A DNA stretch of 64,000 bases. Source: Microthrixaceae bacterium (GTDB taxonomy: Bacteria; Actinomycetota; Acidimicrobiia; Acidimicrobiales; Microtrichaceae). The stretch lies in the NCBI GenBank assembly GCA_023957975.1, contig JAMLGM010000004.1:124001-188000 (forward strand). Direction: 5' to 3'. How positions within the stretch are numbered: position 1 is the first letter of the stretch; each line of letters starts with the position of its first letter. The notes beneath the pieces were generated by a model. The model did no database searches, was not told the origin of the DNA, and saw nothing but the letters and a program-made list of their open reading frames with translations. Made by a program: the position numbers and the translations under genes. This document shows positions 51,640 to 61,527 of the stretch, in pieces.

Positions 51640-54600
51640 TCAAGTGTCGGAGAACAGGTTGCGGATGTCCGCCTCCGTCAACGCGCCCGACAGCCCGTCG
51701 TCGGACATGACACTGTCGAACAGCGCGGCCTTGCGCTCCTTCAACTCCATGACCTTCTCCTCGATGGTGCCCACCGAAACGTAGCGGTAGACGATCACCG
51801 GGTTGGTCTGGCCGATGCGGTGGGTCCGGTCGATGGCCTGCGCCTCGGTCGCCGGGTTCCACCAGGGGTCGAGCACGAAGCAGTAGTCGGCCTCGGTGAG
51901 GTTCAACCCGAACCCGCCCGCCTTGAGGCTGATGAGAAAGACCGGGGTATCACCGTTCTTGAACGAGGAGATCGCCTCGTCTCGACGTCTGGTCCTGCCG
52001 TCGAGGTAGGCGTAGGTGATGCCCTCGTCGTCGAGGCGATCCCGGACCCTCGACAGGAAGCTCGTGAACTGGCTGAAGACCAGCGCCCGGTGCCCCTCCG
52101 CGAGAATCTGTCCGAGGTCCTCGACGAGTCGGTCGATCTTGGCCGAGCCGATGTAGTCGTACTCGTCGTCGATGAGGCCCGGCGCGAGGCTCAGCTGGCG
52201 CAGCAACGTCAACGATTTCAGGATCTCAAACCGGTTCTTGTTCATGTCGCCGACGAGACCCAACACCTTTCGTCGCTGCTGTTGCAGTTGGGTGTCGTAG
52301 AGCTTCTTGTGTTTCGGACTGAGGTCGACCGGTACCTCGAGTTCGGTCTTCGGTGGGAGCTCCGCGAGTACCTCGTCCTTGGTGCGACGTCGCATGAGTG
52401 GGGCGATTCGCCGCCGCAGCGTCGCCAACCGCTCGGGCGCGAACCCGCGCTCGATCGGGCGTTGGTAGACCTCGGCGAATCGTTTCGGATCCGGGTAGAG
52501 CCCCGGAGCGGTGATCGAGAGCAACGACCACAGGTCCATCAGGCTGTTTTCGAGCGGCGTTCCGGTGATGGCGATCTTGGTATCGGCCTCGAGTCGACGC
52601 ACACAGAGGTACGCCTTGGAACGGTGGTTCTTGACCATCTGCGCCTCATCGAGCACGAGCGTGGTCCAGCGATGTTCGGCGTAGTCGTCGAACTCAAGAC
52701 GAAACAGCGTGTAGGAGGTGACGACGACGTCTGCCCCATCGACGACGGCGCTCAGCGGGGCGAGGCGGCGGGCCTCGGTCTCGGTCACGCAGCGTACGAC
52801 GAGGTCGGGAGCGAATCGCTCGGCCTCGTGTTGCCAGTTGCGAACGACACTCGTCGGGGCGACGACGAGGAAACGCGGACGCTCAGGGGTCTTCGAGCCG
52901 GGGCTCCCACCGGCGTCGGCCTCAATCCCGCCGGACGCGAACTCGGCGGAAGCGAATTCGTGCTCCTCGAGGAGGTGGAGAAACAGCGCCAGGACCTGCA
53001 CGGTCTTGCCGAGGCCCATGTCGTCGGCCAACACCCCGCCGAGGTGCGATCGCTGCAGGAAAGCCAGCCAGTCGAGGCCGACGTGTTGGTAGTCGCGAAG
53101 CTTGGCGTCGAGCGACAGCGGGGTCGGGACCGGTGTCGGCGCGGTCAGCTCGCCGAGTTGGGCAACGCTGCGCTGCCATCGGTCGGACTGCGATGCGACA
53201 ACTCCGAGCCGGGTGATCTCGTCCCACCAGTCGGTCTGAAACCGGTTGATACGCACCGACGATGCGTCATCGGCGAGCCCGTCGAGGCCTCGGGCTTCCT
53301 CGATAAGGGCACGCAGCTGTTCGAACTCCGGGCGATCGGTGCTGACCCATGAGCCGTCGTCGAGAATCAGTGTCGCCTCTCCCAGTGCCAGCGCCGTGAA
53401 CAGCTGGGCAAATGGCACCTCGTGACCGTCGATCGTGACCTCGATGGACAGGTCGAACCAGTCGTTGAACGGGCTGATGATCGTCGAGTCGCCGGAGCCC
53501 GCGGCGTCGCTTCGGCTGTCGCTGACGGTGAGCGAGACGAGGGCGTCCCCCGACAGCTCGTGCAGGGAAGGCACCGATTCCGACACCTCGACGGTGATGT
53601 GTTCGGCGGCCCCGAGTGCGTCGAGAACCTCGGTCATGAACACGACGAGTTCGGAGCCGCGCACGGTGAGATCCTGTAGATGGCCCTGTCCATCGGCCAG
53701 GCGCTCGAAGCGGTCGGTCGGCAGGTCGAGGGCCTGAGCCATGGCGAGTTCGCCACGGCGGTCCCGCGGGGCGCCGAGCGCGCCGTGCAGGGGGAAACGC
53801 GACGTGACGGCTCCGCGCCGGTACACGACATGCCACTGCAGCGATGCCTCGTTGAGGGTCGTGCGGTTGACGACGGCCACGAACCCGTCGAGTCGCCGCG
53901 GTGTAAGGTCGACCGTCGAGTCCGAGGAGGCGACGGTGCACGACCGGGCGATTCGCGGCACGTAGGTGTCGAGGAAGTCGTCGATTTCCGGCGTCGGGAC
54001 GAGGAATGGGCCGACGTCGAGCAGTGCCCCGACGGCGGTAGCCGGCACCGGATCGATTCGGGCGAGGGCCAGCGTGGTGCCGTCGTCGAGGAAGACGCCG
54101 TGGGCTGACCGGCCGATCGGCGCCCACTCCCGGACCGACGACGACTCCCATCCGAGTTCGACGAGCGGGTCGCTCAGGTCGATCGTGGGGCGCACAAGAA
54201 GTCCCTGCTCCACGAGCGTCAGGTCGACGACGACCGATGCGCTGCGTTCGAGGAGCCGCACCGGTGGAGCTGTCGTATCGTCGCGAATGAAGGCGACGCC
54301 GGCCGCTTGTGCGTCGTCGAGTTGCTTCCACACGGCGTGGCCGAGCGCGTCGAAGTATGCGTCATGGGAGCCGTAGGCGAACGCATTGGACGGCAGGTTG
54401 GAGACGATGGCGGCCAGAGCCTGGCGCTGTTCGTGATCGGCGCCAGCCAGTCCTGGCTTTGACATGTCGGTGATGTCGCGCCACGAGGCGCCGGTCTTGA
54501 CCCAGGTTCCCCGGGCCCCGGTGCGGACGGGGCGAACTGCGATCGATGCGCGGACCTCGCTGCCGAAGCGTTTGGTTCGCTGCTCGACGGAGAACTGCAG

Positions 54601-55146
54601 TGCAAGGTCGGTGGGGGTGGCGTTCGCCGACGCGGCCCTGGCGAAGTCCTGGAGCGCTCCTCGCCACGTGGGCCGCCTGAATGCCGCGGACACGGAGGGG
54701 GCGGGGACGGCGAGGCCGGAACCGGAGATGAGGGTGGTGTCGTCAGAGAGCGCGAGTTGCGTGGCCCCCGCTGCGGTATCGGAGGGTCGGGATCCGTATC
54801 CGTAACCGCGGGCCGACAAGATGAGCGCTACCACGTGTTTGCAACGGCCACCGAGCGGACAGTCGCAATCATCGCTGACACGCACGGAGCCGCGGACGTC
54901 GTCCACCGAGAACCAGGTGTTGTACGGCTCGCGATCCGAGCCCTGGACCCGGCCCAAATACGCCCCGAAATCGTCTTCGACCATGTCGACCATGGCCCGG
55001 TCCTGGCGTGCATAGCGCACACCCCGCTGGATCGTCGCGTCGGAGTAGGTGCGATGCAGCACCTCGTCGGTCACGGCGTCGACAGCCCTGCGGAGGTCGT
55101 CTGGAAGGTCGGGATTCACGGGCCGCGAGCCTACGCGTCGATCCAA
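51640..55146 (-). CDS. SWIM zinc finger SNF2-family helicase
   Basis: 1168 residues. SWIM finger CDCPLGGRCKHVVALILSAR (CxCx6CxH) near residue 100. A long middle region of unknown fold, then a SNF2 ATPase: LADDMGLGKTVQVLALFLHL (Walker A, near 708), VLDEAQMVKNH (near 832), and the C-terminal helicase half with LVFSQFTSFLSRVRDRLDDE, ISLKAGGFGLNLTEADYCF and DRTHRIGQTNPVIVYRYVS. Members translocate on DNA to remodel protein-DNA complexes; the bacterial role is unclear. Downstream of the DUF2786 gene on the same strand with palindrome copy 4 between. Confidence 0.92.
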   Translation of the reverse strand: MDRRVGSRPVNPDLPDDLRRAVDAVTDEVLHRTYSDATIQRGVRYARQDRAMVDMVEDDFGAYLGRVQGSDREPYNTWFSVDDVRGSVRVSDDCDCPLGGRCKHVVALILSARGYGYGSRPSDTAAGATQLALSDDTTLISGSGLAVPAPSVSAAFRRPTWRGALQDFARAASANATPTDLALQFSVEQRTKRFGSEVRASIAVRPVRTGARGTWVKTGASWRDITDMSKPGLAGADHEQRQALAAIVSNLPSNAFAYGSHDAYFDALGHAVWKQLDDAQAAGVAFIRDDTTAPPVRLLERSASVVVDLTLVEQGLLVRPTIDLSDPLVELGWESSSVREWAPIGRSAHGVFLDDGTTLALARIDPVPATAVGALLDVGPFLVPTPEIDDFLDTYVPRIARSCTVASSDSTVDLTPRRLDGFVAVVNRTTLNEASLQWHVVYRRGAVTSRFPLHGALGAPRDRRGELAMAQALDLPTDRFERLADGQGHLQDLTVRGSELVVFMTEVLDALGAAEHITVEVSESVPSLHELSGDALVSLTVSDSRSDAAGSGDSTIISPFNDWFDLSIEVTIDGHEVPFAQLFTALALGEATLILDDGSWVSTDRPEFEQLRALIEEARGLDGLADDASSVRINRFQTDWWDEITRLGVVASQSDRWQRSVAQLGELTAPTPVPTPLSLDAKLRDYQHVGLDWLAFLQRSHLGGVLADDMGLGKTVQVLALFLHLLEEHEFASAEFASGGIEADAGGSPGSKTPERPRFLVVAPTSVVRNWQHEAERFAPDLVVRCVTETEARRLAPLSAVVDGADVVVTSYTLFRLEFDDYAEHRWTTLVLDEAQMVKNHRSKAYLCVRRLEADTKIAITGTPLENSLMDLWSLLSITAPGLYPDPKRFAEVYQRPIERGFAPERLATLRRRIAPLMRRRTKDEVLAELPPKTELEVPVDLSPKHKKLYDTQLQQQRRKVLGLVGDMNKNRFEILKSLTLLRQLSLAPGLIDDEYDYIGSAKIDRLVEDLGQILAEGHRALVFSQFTSFLSRVRDRLDDEGITYAYLDGRTRRRDEAISSFKNGDTPVFLISLKAGGFGLNLTEADYCFVLDPWWNPATEAQAIDRTHRIGQTNPVIVYRYVSVGTIEEKVMELKERKAALFDSVMSDDGLSGALTEADIRNLFSDT

Positions 55147-55164
55147 GCGTTCTCCGCCCGACTC

Positions 55165-55214
55165 GTTCTCCGATAACCAGTGGTCGTGATCACGACCACT
55201 GGTTATCGGAGAAC
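55165..55214. repeat. 50-bp perfect palindrome, copy 4
   Basis: Identical to the other copies. Encodes the last seven residues (FSDNQWS) and the stop of the DUF2786 gene, and ends 18 bp before the SNF2 start. Outer CTCCGCCC / GGGCGGAG flanks add further pairing. Confidence 0.95.
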
Positions 55215-56689
55215 GGGCGGAGTGCGGCCGGCTCGGGTGGGGTTGGATCGTCGGTGGCCTCGTCGGTCAGGTCGCCGCGGTGCAACTTGGCGGTGTCAGC
55301 GGCGAGTTGCCCACTCGCCCACCCCGCCCGATCGTAGGAGCGGCGCATCGAACCGGAAGTGAGGTTCGTGAATCGATCGTTGAACAGGTCGTCGACCTCT
55401 TGTTGGCGACCGGCGAGCACCGGAAGGAACGCATCGCCGTACTCGGCGGCCGCCGCGTCGGCGGCGTGTTTCGATGCCTCGCTGAGGCGCTCGTCGATGC
55501 GCTGAGCGAAGGCCTGGTAGAAGGCTGCTCGAAATCCGGCTGAGCGCGTTCGGGTGCCGGGCGCAGCGGTGCGCGCCGCGTTGTTGAGCGCCGCCTGAGC
55601 CTGCACGAGCAGCGAGGTGAACAACACGTGCACCGCAGCGACGTCCGCAGGGAACCCGACGACGGTCGACATGTCGAGGCCGGTGAGAAACACCGTTCGA
55701 CAGCGCGACTGTCGGGCGATCATCTGCAGGAGCAGCGACTTGGCATCGGCATAGGGCGCATCGACAAAGACCCGGATGGCGACCGGACGGTCCTCGGGCG
55801 AACGGCGGTCGCCGGCCGTGAGCATTGCCTGATCGATGGCATGGCGGACGATGAGTTCCTGGGCTTTGGCGGTGAACGCTGCGGCCTCGGCCTCGAACTC
55901 GGTCGACTCTGCCTTCGCCAGCAGATTGCGGACTCGTTCGATGACCGGGTCGGCGGCGGTGTCGGGTGCGACGGCGCCACCGCCCGGCGGCCAGGTCGTC
56001 GAGCTGTCGGCGCCAGGAGGGGGGATCAGGACATCGAGGCGGCCGAGCCTCAGTGTTGCGAAGGTCTCACTGATCGACAGCAGCGCCTCGGCGCGAGTGG
56101 CTGCGCCGCGTAGCGCGGTGGTGATCCAGTCGCGTGTCGTCGCCCCTTGGACGATGTCGAGGGACTCGATCTGGGCGCGCCACCGAGCATCGATGCTGGT
56201 TGGCGGGCGCCTCAGGTAGTCGGCGGCGACCAGGGCGCTGAGGATGTCGCGGGTCGTGCGATTTTTGGTCACGCGTGTGACGTGGCGGACAAGTTCTGCG
56301 GGTTGCCATCCGTGGGCCCACACCTGGTCGATTTGGAGGAGGAGCAGTCGCTCTGCGCCCCGATTGACGGCGGAGGCATCAAGCTGAGCGAGCCGTCGAC
56401 GTGCCGGTTCGCTGCTCCGATCCCTCGACACAGCGCCGTAGACCTCGTGCCATAACGCGTCGACCTGCTCGGTCAGGATCCGCTCGCGCGCGAACGGATC
56501 GTTGAAGTCGTAGGTGTCGTGGTCGTGCTGTCGCCCGCCGTACGAGTTGCCGCCCGTGCCGCCCGTTGCCCCGCCCGAGACGCGGCCCGACCGGTCGCGT
56601 AGTCCATGGTCGCGTTGCGCATGCTCGCGGCGGGCCTGTTGGCGTGCCTTGCTCTTCGCGGCGCGGCGCGCCCGGTTGTTCGTTCCCAT
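55190..56689 (-). CDS. DUF2786 domain protein
   Basis: 499 residues from ATG 56689. Very basic N-terminus (RARRAAKSKARQQARREHAQ), Gly/His-rich linker, helical region, then a DUF2786 domain near residue 248 (IERVRNLLAKAESTEFEAEA, AFTAKAQELIVRHAID) and a helical C-terminal half. DUF2786 proteins are found with phages and mobile elements and in actinobacteria; function unknown. The basic tail suggests nucleic-acid binding. Its original C-terminus seems replaced by palindrome-encoded FSDNQWS. Confidence 0.85.
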   Translation of the reverse strand: MGTNNRARRAAKSKARQQARREHAQRDHGLRDRSGRVSGGATGGTGGNSYGGRQHDHDTYDFNDPFARERILTEQVDALWHEVYGAVSRDRSSEPARRRLAQLDASAVNRGAERLLLLQIDQVWAHGWQPAELVRHVTRVTKNRTTRDILSALVAADYLRRPPTSIDARWRAQIESLDIVQGATTRDWITTALRGAATRAEALLSISETFATLRLGRLDVLIPPPGADSSTTWPPGGGAVAPDTAADPVIERVRNLLAKAESTEFEAEAAAFTAKAQELIVRHAIDQAMLTAGDRRSPEDRPVAIRVFVDAPYADAKSLLLQMIARQSRCRTVFLTGLDMSTVVGFPADVAAVHVLFTSLLVQAQAALNNAARTAAPGTRTRSAGFRAAFYQAFAQRIDERLSEASKHAADAAAAEYGDAFLPVLAGRQQEVDDLFNDRFTNLTSGSMRRSYDRAGWASGQLAADTAKLHRGDLTDEATDDPTPPEPAALRPFSDNQWS

Positions 56690-56824
56690 GGTGGCGATGC
56701 TAGAGCGGACCCCCGACAGCGAGGCGCCGGCGCAAGCTGTGTTCATGCCCGCGGCGACGTCGCGTTGAGGGTACGGTCGCGTCACCGGAGTAATTCCGTC
56801 GTTGTCTAGAACAAAGGAGTCACC

Positions 56825-57589
56825 ATGACCGATCTCGCGAGTCGCGCACAGGCCCTGCTCGACATGCATCATTCGCCAGCCACGCTGGTGCTTCCAACCG
56901 TGTGGGACGTGTGGTCGGCCCGCACGGTCGTCGACGCCGGATTCGGTGCGCTCACCATCGGTAGTCACCCCGTCGCCGATTCTCGAGGGCAGCGCGACAA
57001 CGAAGGGATGACGATCGATGACGCACTCGACAGCGTTCGTCGTATCACCGCCGCAGTCGACGTGCCGGTGAGTGCCGATATGGAATCGGGTTATGCGCTG
57101 GCCCCGGCCGAACTCGTCGACCGGGTTCTCGAGGCCGGTGTGGCAGGCATCAACGTCGAAGACACCGTGCACAGCGAGGGCCGGGTACGGTCGCCCGCCG
57201 AGCACGCGGAGTACATCGGAGCGATTCGCGCCGCGGCCGATTCCGCCGGGGTCGCGCTGGTCATCAACGCTCGCACCGATGCGTTCATCGGGGCCGTCGA
57301 GAGCTACGCCGACCCCCTTGCGGAGGCCATCGCCCGCCTGAAGCTGTGCGAGGAGGCGGGAGCGCGGTGCGTCTATCCGGTGAAGGCCCCGAGCCGCGAG
57401 GCCATCGAGTCGTTACTTTCGGAGTTGTCGGGACCGGTCAACGTGTTGGCGAACCCGGTCGACGGATCGGCCGCGGGATCGTTGGCCGACCTGCAGGCCC
57501 TCGGGGTGCATCGCGTGTCGATGGGGCCGCTGTTGCAGAAATCGCTGGCGCCGCGCCTGGCCGACCTCGTCGGACCGTGGCTGGGGTGA
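56825..57589 (+). CDS. isocitrate lyase / PEP mutase family enzyme
   Basis: 254 residues. AAAGGAG 7 bp before ATG. TIM-barrel lyase family: FGALTIGSHPVADSRGQRDN, PVSADMESGYA (metal-binding Asp/Glu), GVAGINVEDTVH, LVINARTDAFI. The KKCGH signature of true isocitrate lyase is absent, so it belongs to the broader oxaloacetate hydrolase/2-methylisocitrate lyase/PEP mutase group; substrate not determinable. Confidence 0.9.
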   Translation: MTDLASRAQALLDMHHSPATLVLPTVWDVWSARTVVDAGFGALTIGSHPVADSRGQRDNEGMTIDDALDSVRRITAAVDVPVSADMESGYALAPAELVDRVLEAGVAGINVEDTVHSEGRVRSPAEHAEYIGAIRAAADSAGVALVINARTDAFIGAVESYADPLAEAIARLKLCEEAGARCVYPVKAPSREAIESLLSELSGPVNVLANPVDGSAAGSLADLQALGVHRVSMGPLLQKSLAPRLADLVGPWLG

Positions 57590-57650
57590 CCCGCCCATCG
57601 GCCGCAACGTCGGCAATGTCGGTGAGCTCGATCTGCCAGTATGCGGACAT

Positions 57651-58787
57651 ATGAAGCATTCACATCGTCTGGTGACGCTCGCCGTGGTTTCCGTTCTGGT
57701 GCTGTCCGGTTGCAAGTCGGACCCCGGCGGGACGGTCGACTCGGCCGGGGCCAGCGCCGACGAGCCCACGACCACGACCACGACGCTCCTGCAGGGTCCG
57801 CCTGTGGCGCCCGACGCCCTCGACATCAGCTTCACCGAGGCGCCGTTCGCCTACGACGGAGATGTGTCGTTCGTGTCGGATCTGCGTTGTGGTCCTGCCG
57901 AGCGCAACCTCGTCGACGTGGCCGTTCCCCGAAGTGTCGACGAGATCGAGGCGGCGCGCTCTGAGGGATCGGCCGATCTCCCGCTCGTGGTCCACATCCA
58001 TGGGGGCGGCTTCATCGGCGGTGATAAGGCGGAGGTGTGGACCGAGGATGCCGAGGAAATCACGACCTACCTGGCCAACGGTGTCGCCGTCGCGTCGCTC
58101 AATTACACGCTGTTGGCCTCAGCTGCTGACGGTGGCGTGAAGACCTCGATGGGCGACGCCGCGGCATGTCTGCAGTTCCTGCGATACAACGGCTCGGCCA
58201 CGTTCGGGATCGACCCGGATCTGGTGGTGTTGCGCGGCGGAAGTGCTGGCGCTGGAACATCGCTGTGGCTGGCGACCCATGACGATCTCGCGGATCCGAC
58301 GAGTTCGGATCCGATCGAACAACAGTCGACCAAACCCATCGCTGTCGCGGTGGTCGAAACCCAGGCCACCTACGACCTCGACCGGTGGGGTACCGATGTC
58401 TTCGGCGACTACACCGAACTGTTCGCCAACCAGACGCTCGTGCAACTCGCCGAGGCGTTCGGCCTCGCAGACCGACTCCTGTCGTTCTACGGCATCAGCG
58501 ACTCCAGCCAACTCGCCACACCCGAGATCGAGGCATACCGCGCAGACGTCGACATCTTGGCCCTCATGGACCCGAACGACCCGCCGGCATGGGTGCGCAA
58601 TACCCGTGAGGAGGAGGTGTTGCCCGTATCGGTCGGCCTGTTGTTTCACCACGGGTACCACGCCAGGGCGTTGCAGCGTCAGGCGGAGGCGGTCGGATAC
58701 GAGGCCGAGGTGACGTGGGGGTTTCATGCCGAGCCGGCGACAAGTGAGACCGACTTCGTGTTGAGAGCCATCGACGAGGCCCGCTGA
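57651..58787 (+). CDS. alpha/beta hydrolase lipoprotein (esterase, HSL/carboxylesterase-like)
   Basis: 378 residues. MKHSHRLVTLAVVSVLVLSG then Cys, a lipoprotein signal. HIHGGGFIGGDKAEVW supplies the HGGG oxyanion hole, VLRGGSAGAGTSLWLATHDD the GxSxG nucleophile, HHGYHARALQ and WGFHAEPAT candidate His. Extracytoplasmic esterase or lipase of the hormone-sensitive-lipase-like clan. No typical ribosome binding site before ATG 57651. Confidence 0.85.
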   Translation: MKHSHRLVTLAVVSVLVLSGCKSDPGGTVDSAGASADEPTTTTTTLLQGPPVAPDALDISFTEAPFAYDGDVSFVSDLRCGPAERNLVDVAVPRSVDEIEAARSEGSADLPLVVHIHGGGFIGGDKAEVWTEDAEEITTYLANGVAVASLNYTLLASAADGGVKTSMGDAAACLQFLRYNGSATFGIDPDLVVLRGGSAGAGTSLWLATHDDLADPTSSDPIEQQSTKPIAVAVVETQATYDLDRWGTDVFGDYTELFANQTLVQLAEAFGLADRLLSFYGISDSSQLATPEIEAYRADVDILALMDPNDPPAWVRNTREEEVLPVSVGLLFHHGYHARALQRQAEAVGYEAEVTWGFHAEPATSETDFVLRAIDEAR

Positions 58788-59082
58788 CCGGGGTTGGGGG
58801 AGCCAGGGAGCGCAGCTCCGGGTCGGGTTGGAGAGTGTTACGAGCGGTCATCCGAGCGCCCACAAGGTCGGCATGGTCAGATGACGGCAGGCGTTTGCAG
58901 GTTGCGTTATCGGCCAAATCCATGAGGAGTAGAGGTCTTGAATGACCATTTGACGTAGGCCAAATTGCCCAATTTCGGCGGGTGCCTGTCATTTCCTTGC
59001 ATTCTGCTCCCAGGATCCTTACGTTCGCTCGGCGCAGTGCGCGAGCGTCGGTTCCTATTCAAGGATGATATGGGGGCGAGTC

Positions 59083-60072
59083 ATGCAGTCGAATACGGCA
59101 GTAGCGATTGGTGGGGGAATAGTCCTCGCCGGGGCAGTGGGTCTATCCAGGACCCTGATGAACGGGTACCAACAAGAGGTCGCGGCGACGTTTCATCGCC
59201 TCAGGAACGAGTTTCGCGAGACATGTCGCGCAGGGAGTCTGTTTCCAGGATTCGGCTCGGGTGGAATTGCCGCACTCTTCGTGATGGCATCATGTCGTAT
59301 CTCGCACCTCGATCCGCGTTCGGTCAGTGCCGACGTTCATCGCTGCCTTGCCGGCCGACCGGATGAGTTCGGCACGGTTACCGCTTGGTCGGTTGCTCGC
59401 AACGGTCGCACCCTTGTCGGGAATTGCATCAAGGAGCGAAACGCGAAGGCTCACCACACGACGATTCGTTGGGCCCTGTACGTGGCCGCACGGCTCTTCA
59501 CCATGGCGGTCGCCGCATACGTGCTTGAAGTCATATGGCTGGCTGCTACGCGTGATCGAGCCGAAATAGCGCCACTCGTTGGCCCTGCTGCAGGGAATGC
59601 TTTGGCGGCATTGGGCGCCGCGGCGGCGGCGAAGGCCTTCCGCCATCATCGCCCCGACAACGCTCGAATCTTCTTCGTGATGGTCGGCGGAGCAATGGCG
59701 GTATCGGGGTCCTTGGGGATGGCGTGGTCGACCGTGGACCCCGAAATCCGGACGCTTGGTCACCTCGGACTCGTGATCGCCGGTGGGTTCGTCGCGTGCT
59801 GGGCGAATCTCGCATCGATTGACGGCCATCCCACGTCGCTGTGCCGGGCGTTCGCTGGCGTTGGGTCGGTTGGGTTCTTCGTCGTATTCGTCGTAACGGC
59901 CTGGGAGGTTCTCACCAGCCCGATCGCAGGGCCGATCCGTGCCGCCAATACCTTCGGCGCCTTCGGGTGGCTCATTCTTGGTACCGGGCTGGCGACCGTC
60001 GCAATCTGCGGCAAGAGCATCGGTGTGGGCACAGGCAATTGCCTCAACCATGATGTGACCTGCGCCTGTTGA
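59083..60072 (+). CDS. hypothetical membrane protein
   Basis: 329 residues. GGGGGCGAG ending 2 bp before ATG 59083 favours this start over ATG 59065. One N-terminal helix, a soluble part (FHRLRNEFRETCRAGSLFPG), then about six hydrophobic helices in the second half and a short CLNHDVTCAC tail. Not recognised. The upstream 295 bp (58788-59082) hold no recognisable gene. Confidence 0.65.
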   Translation: MQSNTAVAIGGGIVLAGAVGLSRTLMNGYQQEVAATFHRLRNEFRETCRAGSLFPGFGSGGIAALFVMASCRISHLDPRSVSADVHRCLAGRPDEFGTVTAWSVARNGRTLVGNCIKERNAKAHHTTIRWALYVAARLFTMAVAAYVLEVIWLAATRDRAEIAPLVGPAAGNALAALGAAAAAKAFRHHRPDNARIFFVMVGGAMAVSGSLGMAWSTVDPEIRTLGHLGLVIAGGFVACWANLASIDGHPTSLCRAFAGVGSVGFFVVFVVTAWEVLTSPIAGPIRAANTFGAFGWLILGTGLATVAICGKSIGVGTGNCLNHDVTCAC

Positions 60073-60112
60073 GCTCTGTAGTACCCCCAGGCGAGTTTGG
60101 GGGATTGCCCCG

Positions 60113-60937
60113 ATGGTCCCGGCGTCCGTCTCGGGCGATCGTCAGTGCATGGAACGTTCACTCCTCGTCTTGTTCGTCGTCGGCCTGGTGCTCGTCGCCT
60201 CGGAATTCGTCATCCGCCGTCATCGCAACATGGACATCGACCTGCACGACACGTGGGTCTCGGCGGGCGTCGGTTCGTTGTGGTTCGCTGCGAAGGCGAT
60301 CGGCGGATACGCGGGCCTCATCGTGGTGTACCGCTGGATCTCCGATCAGTGGGCCCCCTGGCAACTCCCGCTGAACAACCCGCTGACGTGGATCGGCTAC
60401 TGGCTGGTCGGCGACTTCTTCTACTACTGGGTGCATCGGGCGGAGCACCGCAGCCGGTGGATGTGGGCGAGCCATGTCGTGCATCACTCATCCATCGACT
60501 TCGGCTTCACCACGGCGATTCGTATGCCGCCGACGGAGATCCTCTACAAGCCGCTCACCGGGCTGTGGGCCCCGCTCCTCGGCTTCCCACCTGCGATGTA
60601 TGCCGCGATGGCGGCGTGGGGACTCATCACCGGGCAACTCCAACACACCCGCATCGTCGGATCGCTCGGTGTGCTGGATCGATGGCTGGCGACCCCGTCG
60701 AATCACCGGGTGCATCACGGCTCGAACGAGCGCTACCTCGACAAGAATTTCGGTGGCCAGACGATGATTTGGGACCGCATCTGCGGCACCTACGAGCCGG
60801 AGAGCGAACCTGTTGTCTACGGCGTCACCGAGCCGCTCGCCGGCACCCGGGTACGCGACGTTGCGCTCGGCGGCTACCCGGCGCTGTGGCAGGCGCGAAG
60901 GAGCCGACGTCTCGAAAGCGCCGGAGCCGCGGTCTAG
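60113..60937 (+). CDS. sterol desaturase / fatty acid hydroxylase family protein
   Basis: 274 residues (ATG 60113 with GGGGGA upstream; ATG 60149 possible). Integral membrane di-iron enzyme with the three His clusters: DFFYYWVHRAEH, HVVHHSS and HRVHHGSNERYLDKNFGG, and four or more hydrophobic helices. Hydroxylates or desaturates lipids, carotenoids or sterol-like compounds using O2; substrate unknown. Confidence 0.9.
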   Translation: MVPASVSGDRQCMERSLLVLFVVGLVLVASEFVIRRHRNMDIDLHDTWVSAGVGSLWFAAKAIGGYAGLIVVYRWISDQWAPWQLPLNNPLTWIGYWLVGDFFYYWVHRAEHRSRWMWASHVVHHSSIDFGFTTAIRMPPTEILYKPLTGLWAPLLGFPPAMYAAMAAWGLITGQLQHTRIVGSLGVLDRWLATPSNHRVHHGSNERYLDKNFGGQTMIWDRICGTYEPESEPVVYGVTEPLAGTRVRDVALGGYPALWQARRSRRLESAGAAV

Positions 60938-61020
60938 GCGCCCGGGCAGCGACAGTGCGACGGGCCGGCAGCGACAGCGGCGACAGGGCGACAGGGCGAC
61001 AGGCCGGCTCGGGATGCCGG

Positions 61021-61527
61021 TCAGCCGCTCGTGATGGTCCAGCCGGCCGTGTCCATGTCGGCGATCGCTCCGCCGTCGACGACGTCGAGTCCCGCGGCGC
61101 GCATCTGCTTGGTGGCCACCGCCGAACGGTTGCCGGACCGGCAGTAGACGACGTAGGCGCCGTCGGTCGTCAACTCGGCGATGAGTTCGTCGAACGAGCC
61201 GCCCTGGATGTCGAGATTGTCGGCGCCCTCGACGTGTTGCTCATCGAACTCACGGGCCGTGCGCACGTCGATCACTCGTCGGCCTTCGGCCAGGGCGGCC
61301 GTGGCGGAGTCGACGCCGGCCGCCGGAGTGTCGGTGCCGGTTGTCGCCTCGGCTGAGACGTTGGCGGAACCCGCCGAATCGGATTGGTCATCGGAACACC
61401 CACCGGCGACGAGGGCCGTCGTCAGCAGTAGCGCCGGGAGGACACGGACCCGCAACCTGTCGCCAGGCCGGACCTGCAAGACGTCACCTGACTCGACGGT
61501 TGCTCGTCGACCAATTCCTCCACCCAC
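61021..61527 (-). CDS. rhodanese-domain lipoprotein
   Basis: Up to 168 residues; the signal VLPALLLTTALVAGG then Cys (lipobox) suggests the real start is downstream of 61527 at one of the GTGs near 61455. Single rhodanese domain: RRVIDVRTAREFDEQHVEGA, YVVYCRSGNRSAVATKQMRA with active-site Cys, GLDVVDGGAIADM. Probably sulfur transfer or redox handling outside the membrane. A short GCGACAGG tandem repeat lies just downstream (60968-61002). Confidence 0.88.
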   Translation of the reverse strand: MGGGIGRRATVESGDVLQVRPGDRLRVRVLPALLLTTALVAGGCSDDQSDSAGSANVSAEATTGTDTPAAGVDSATAALAEGRRVIDVRTAREFDEQHVEGADNLDIQGGSFDELIAELTTDGAYVVYCRSGNRSAVATKQMRAAGLDVVDGGAIADMDTAGWTITSG

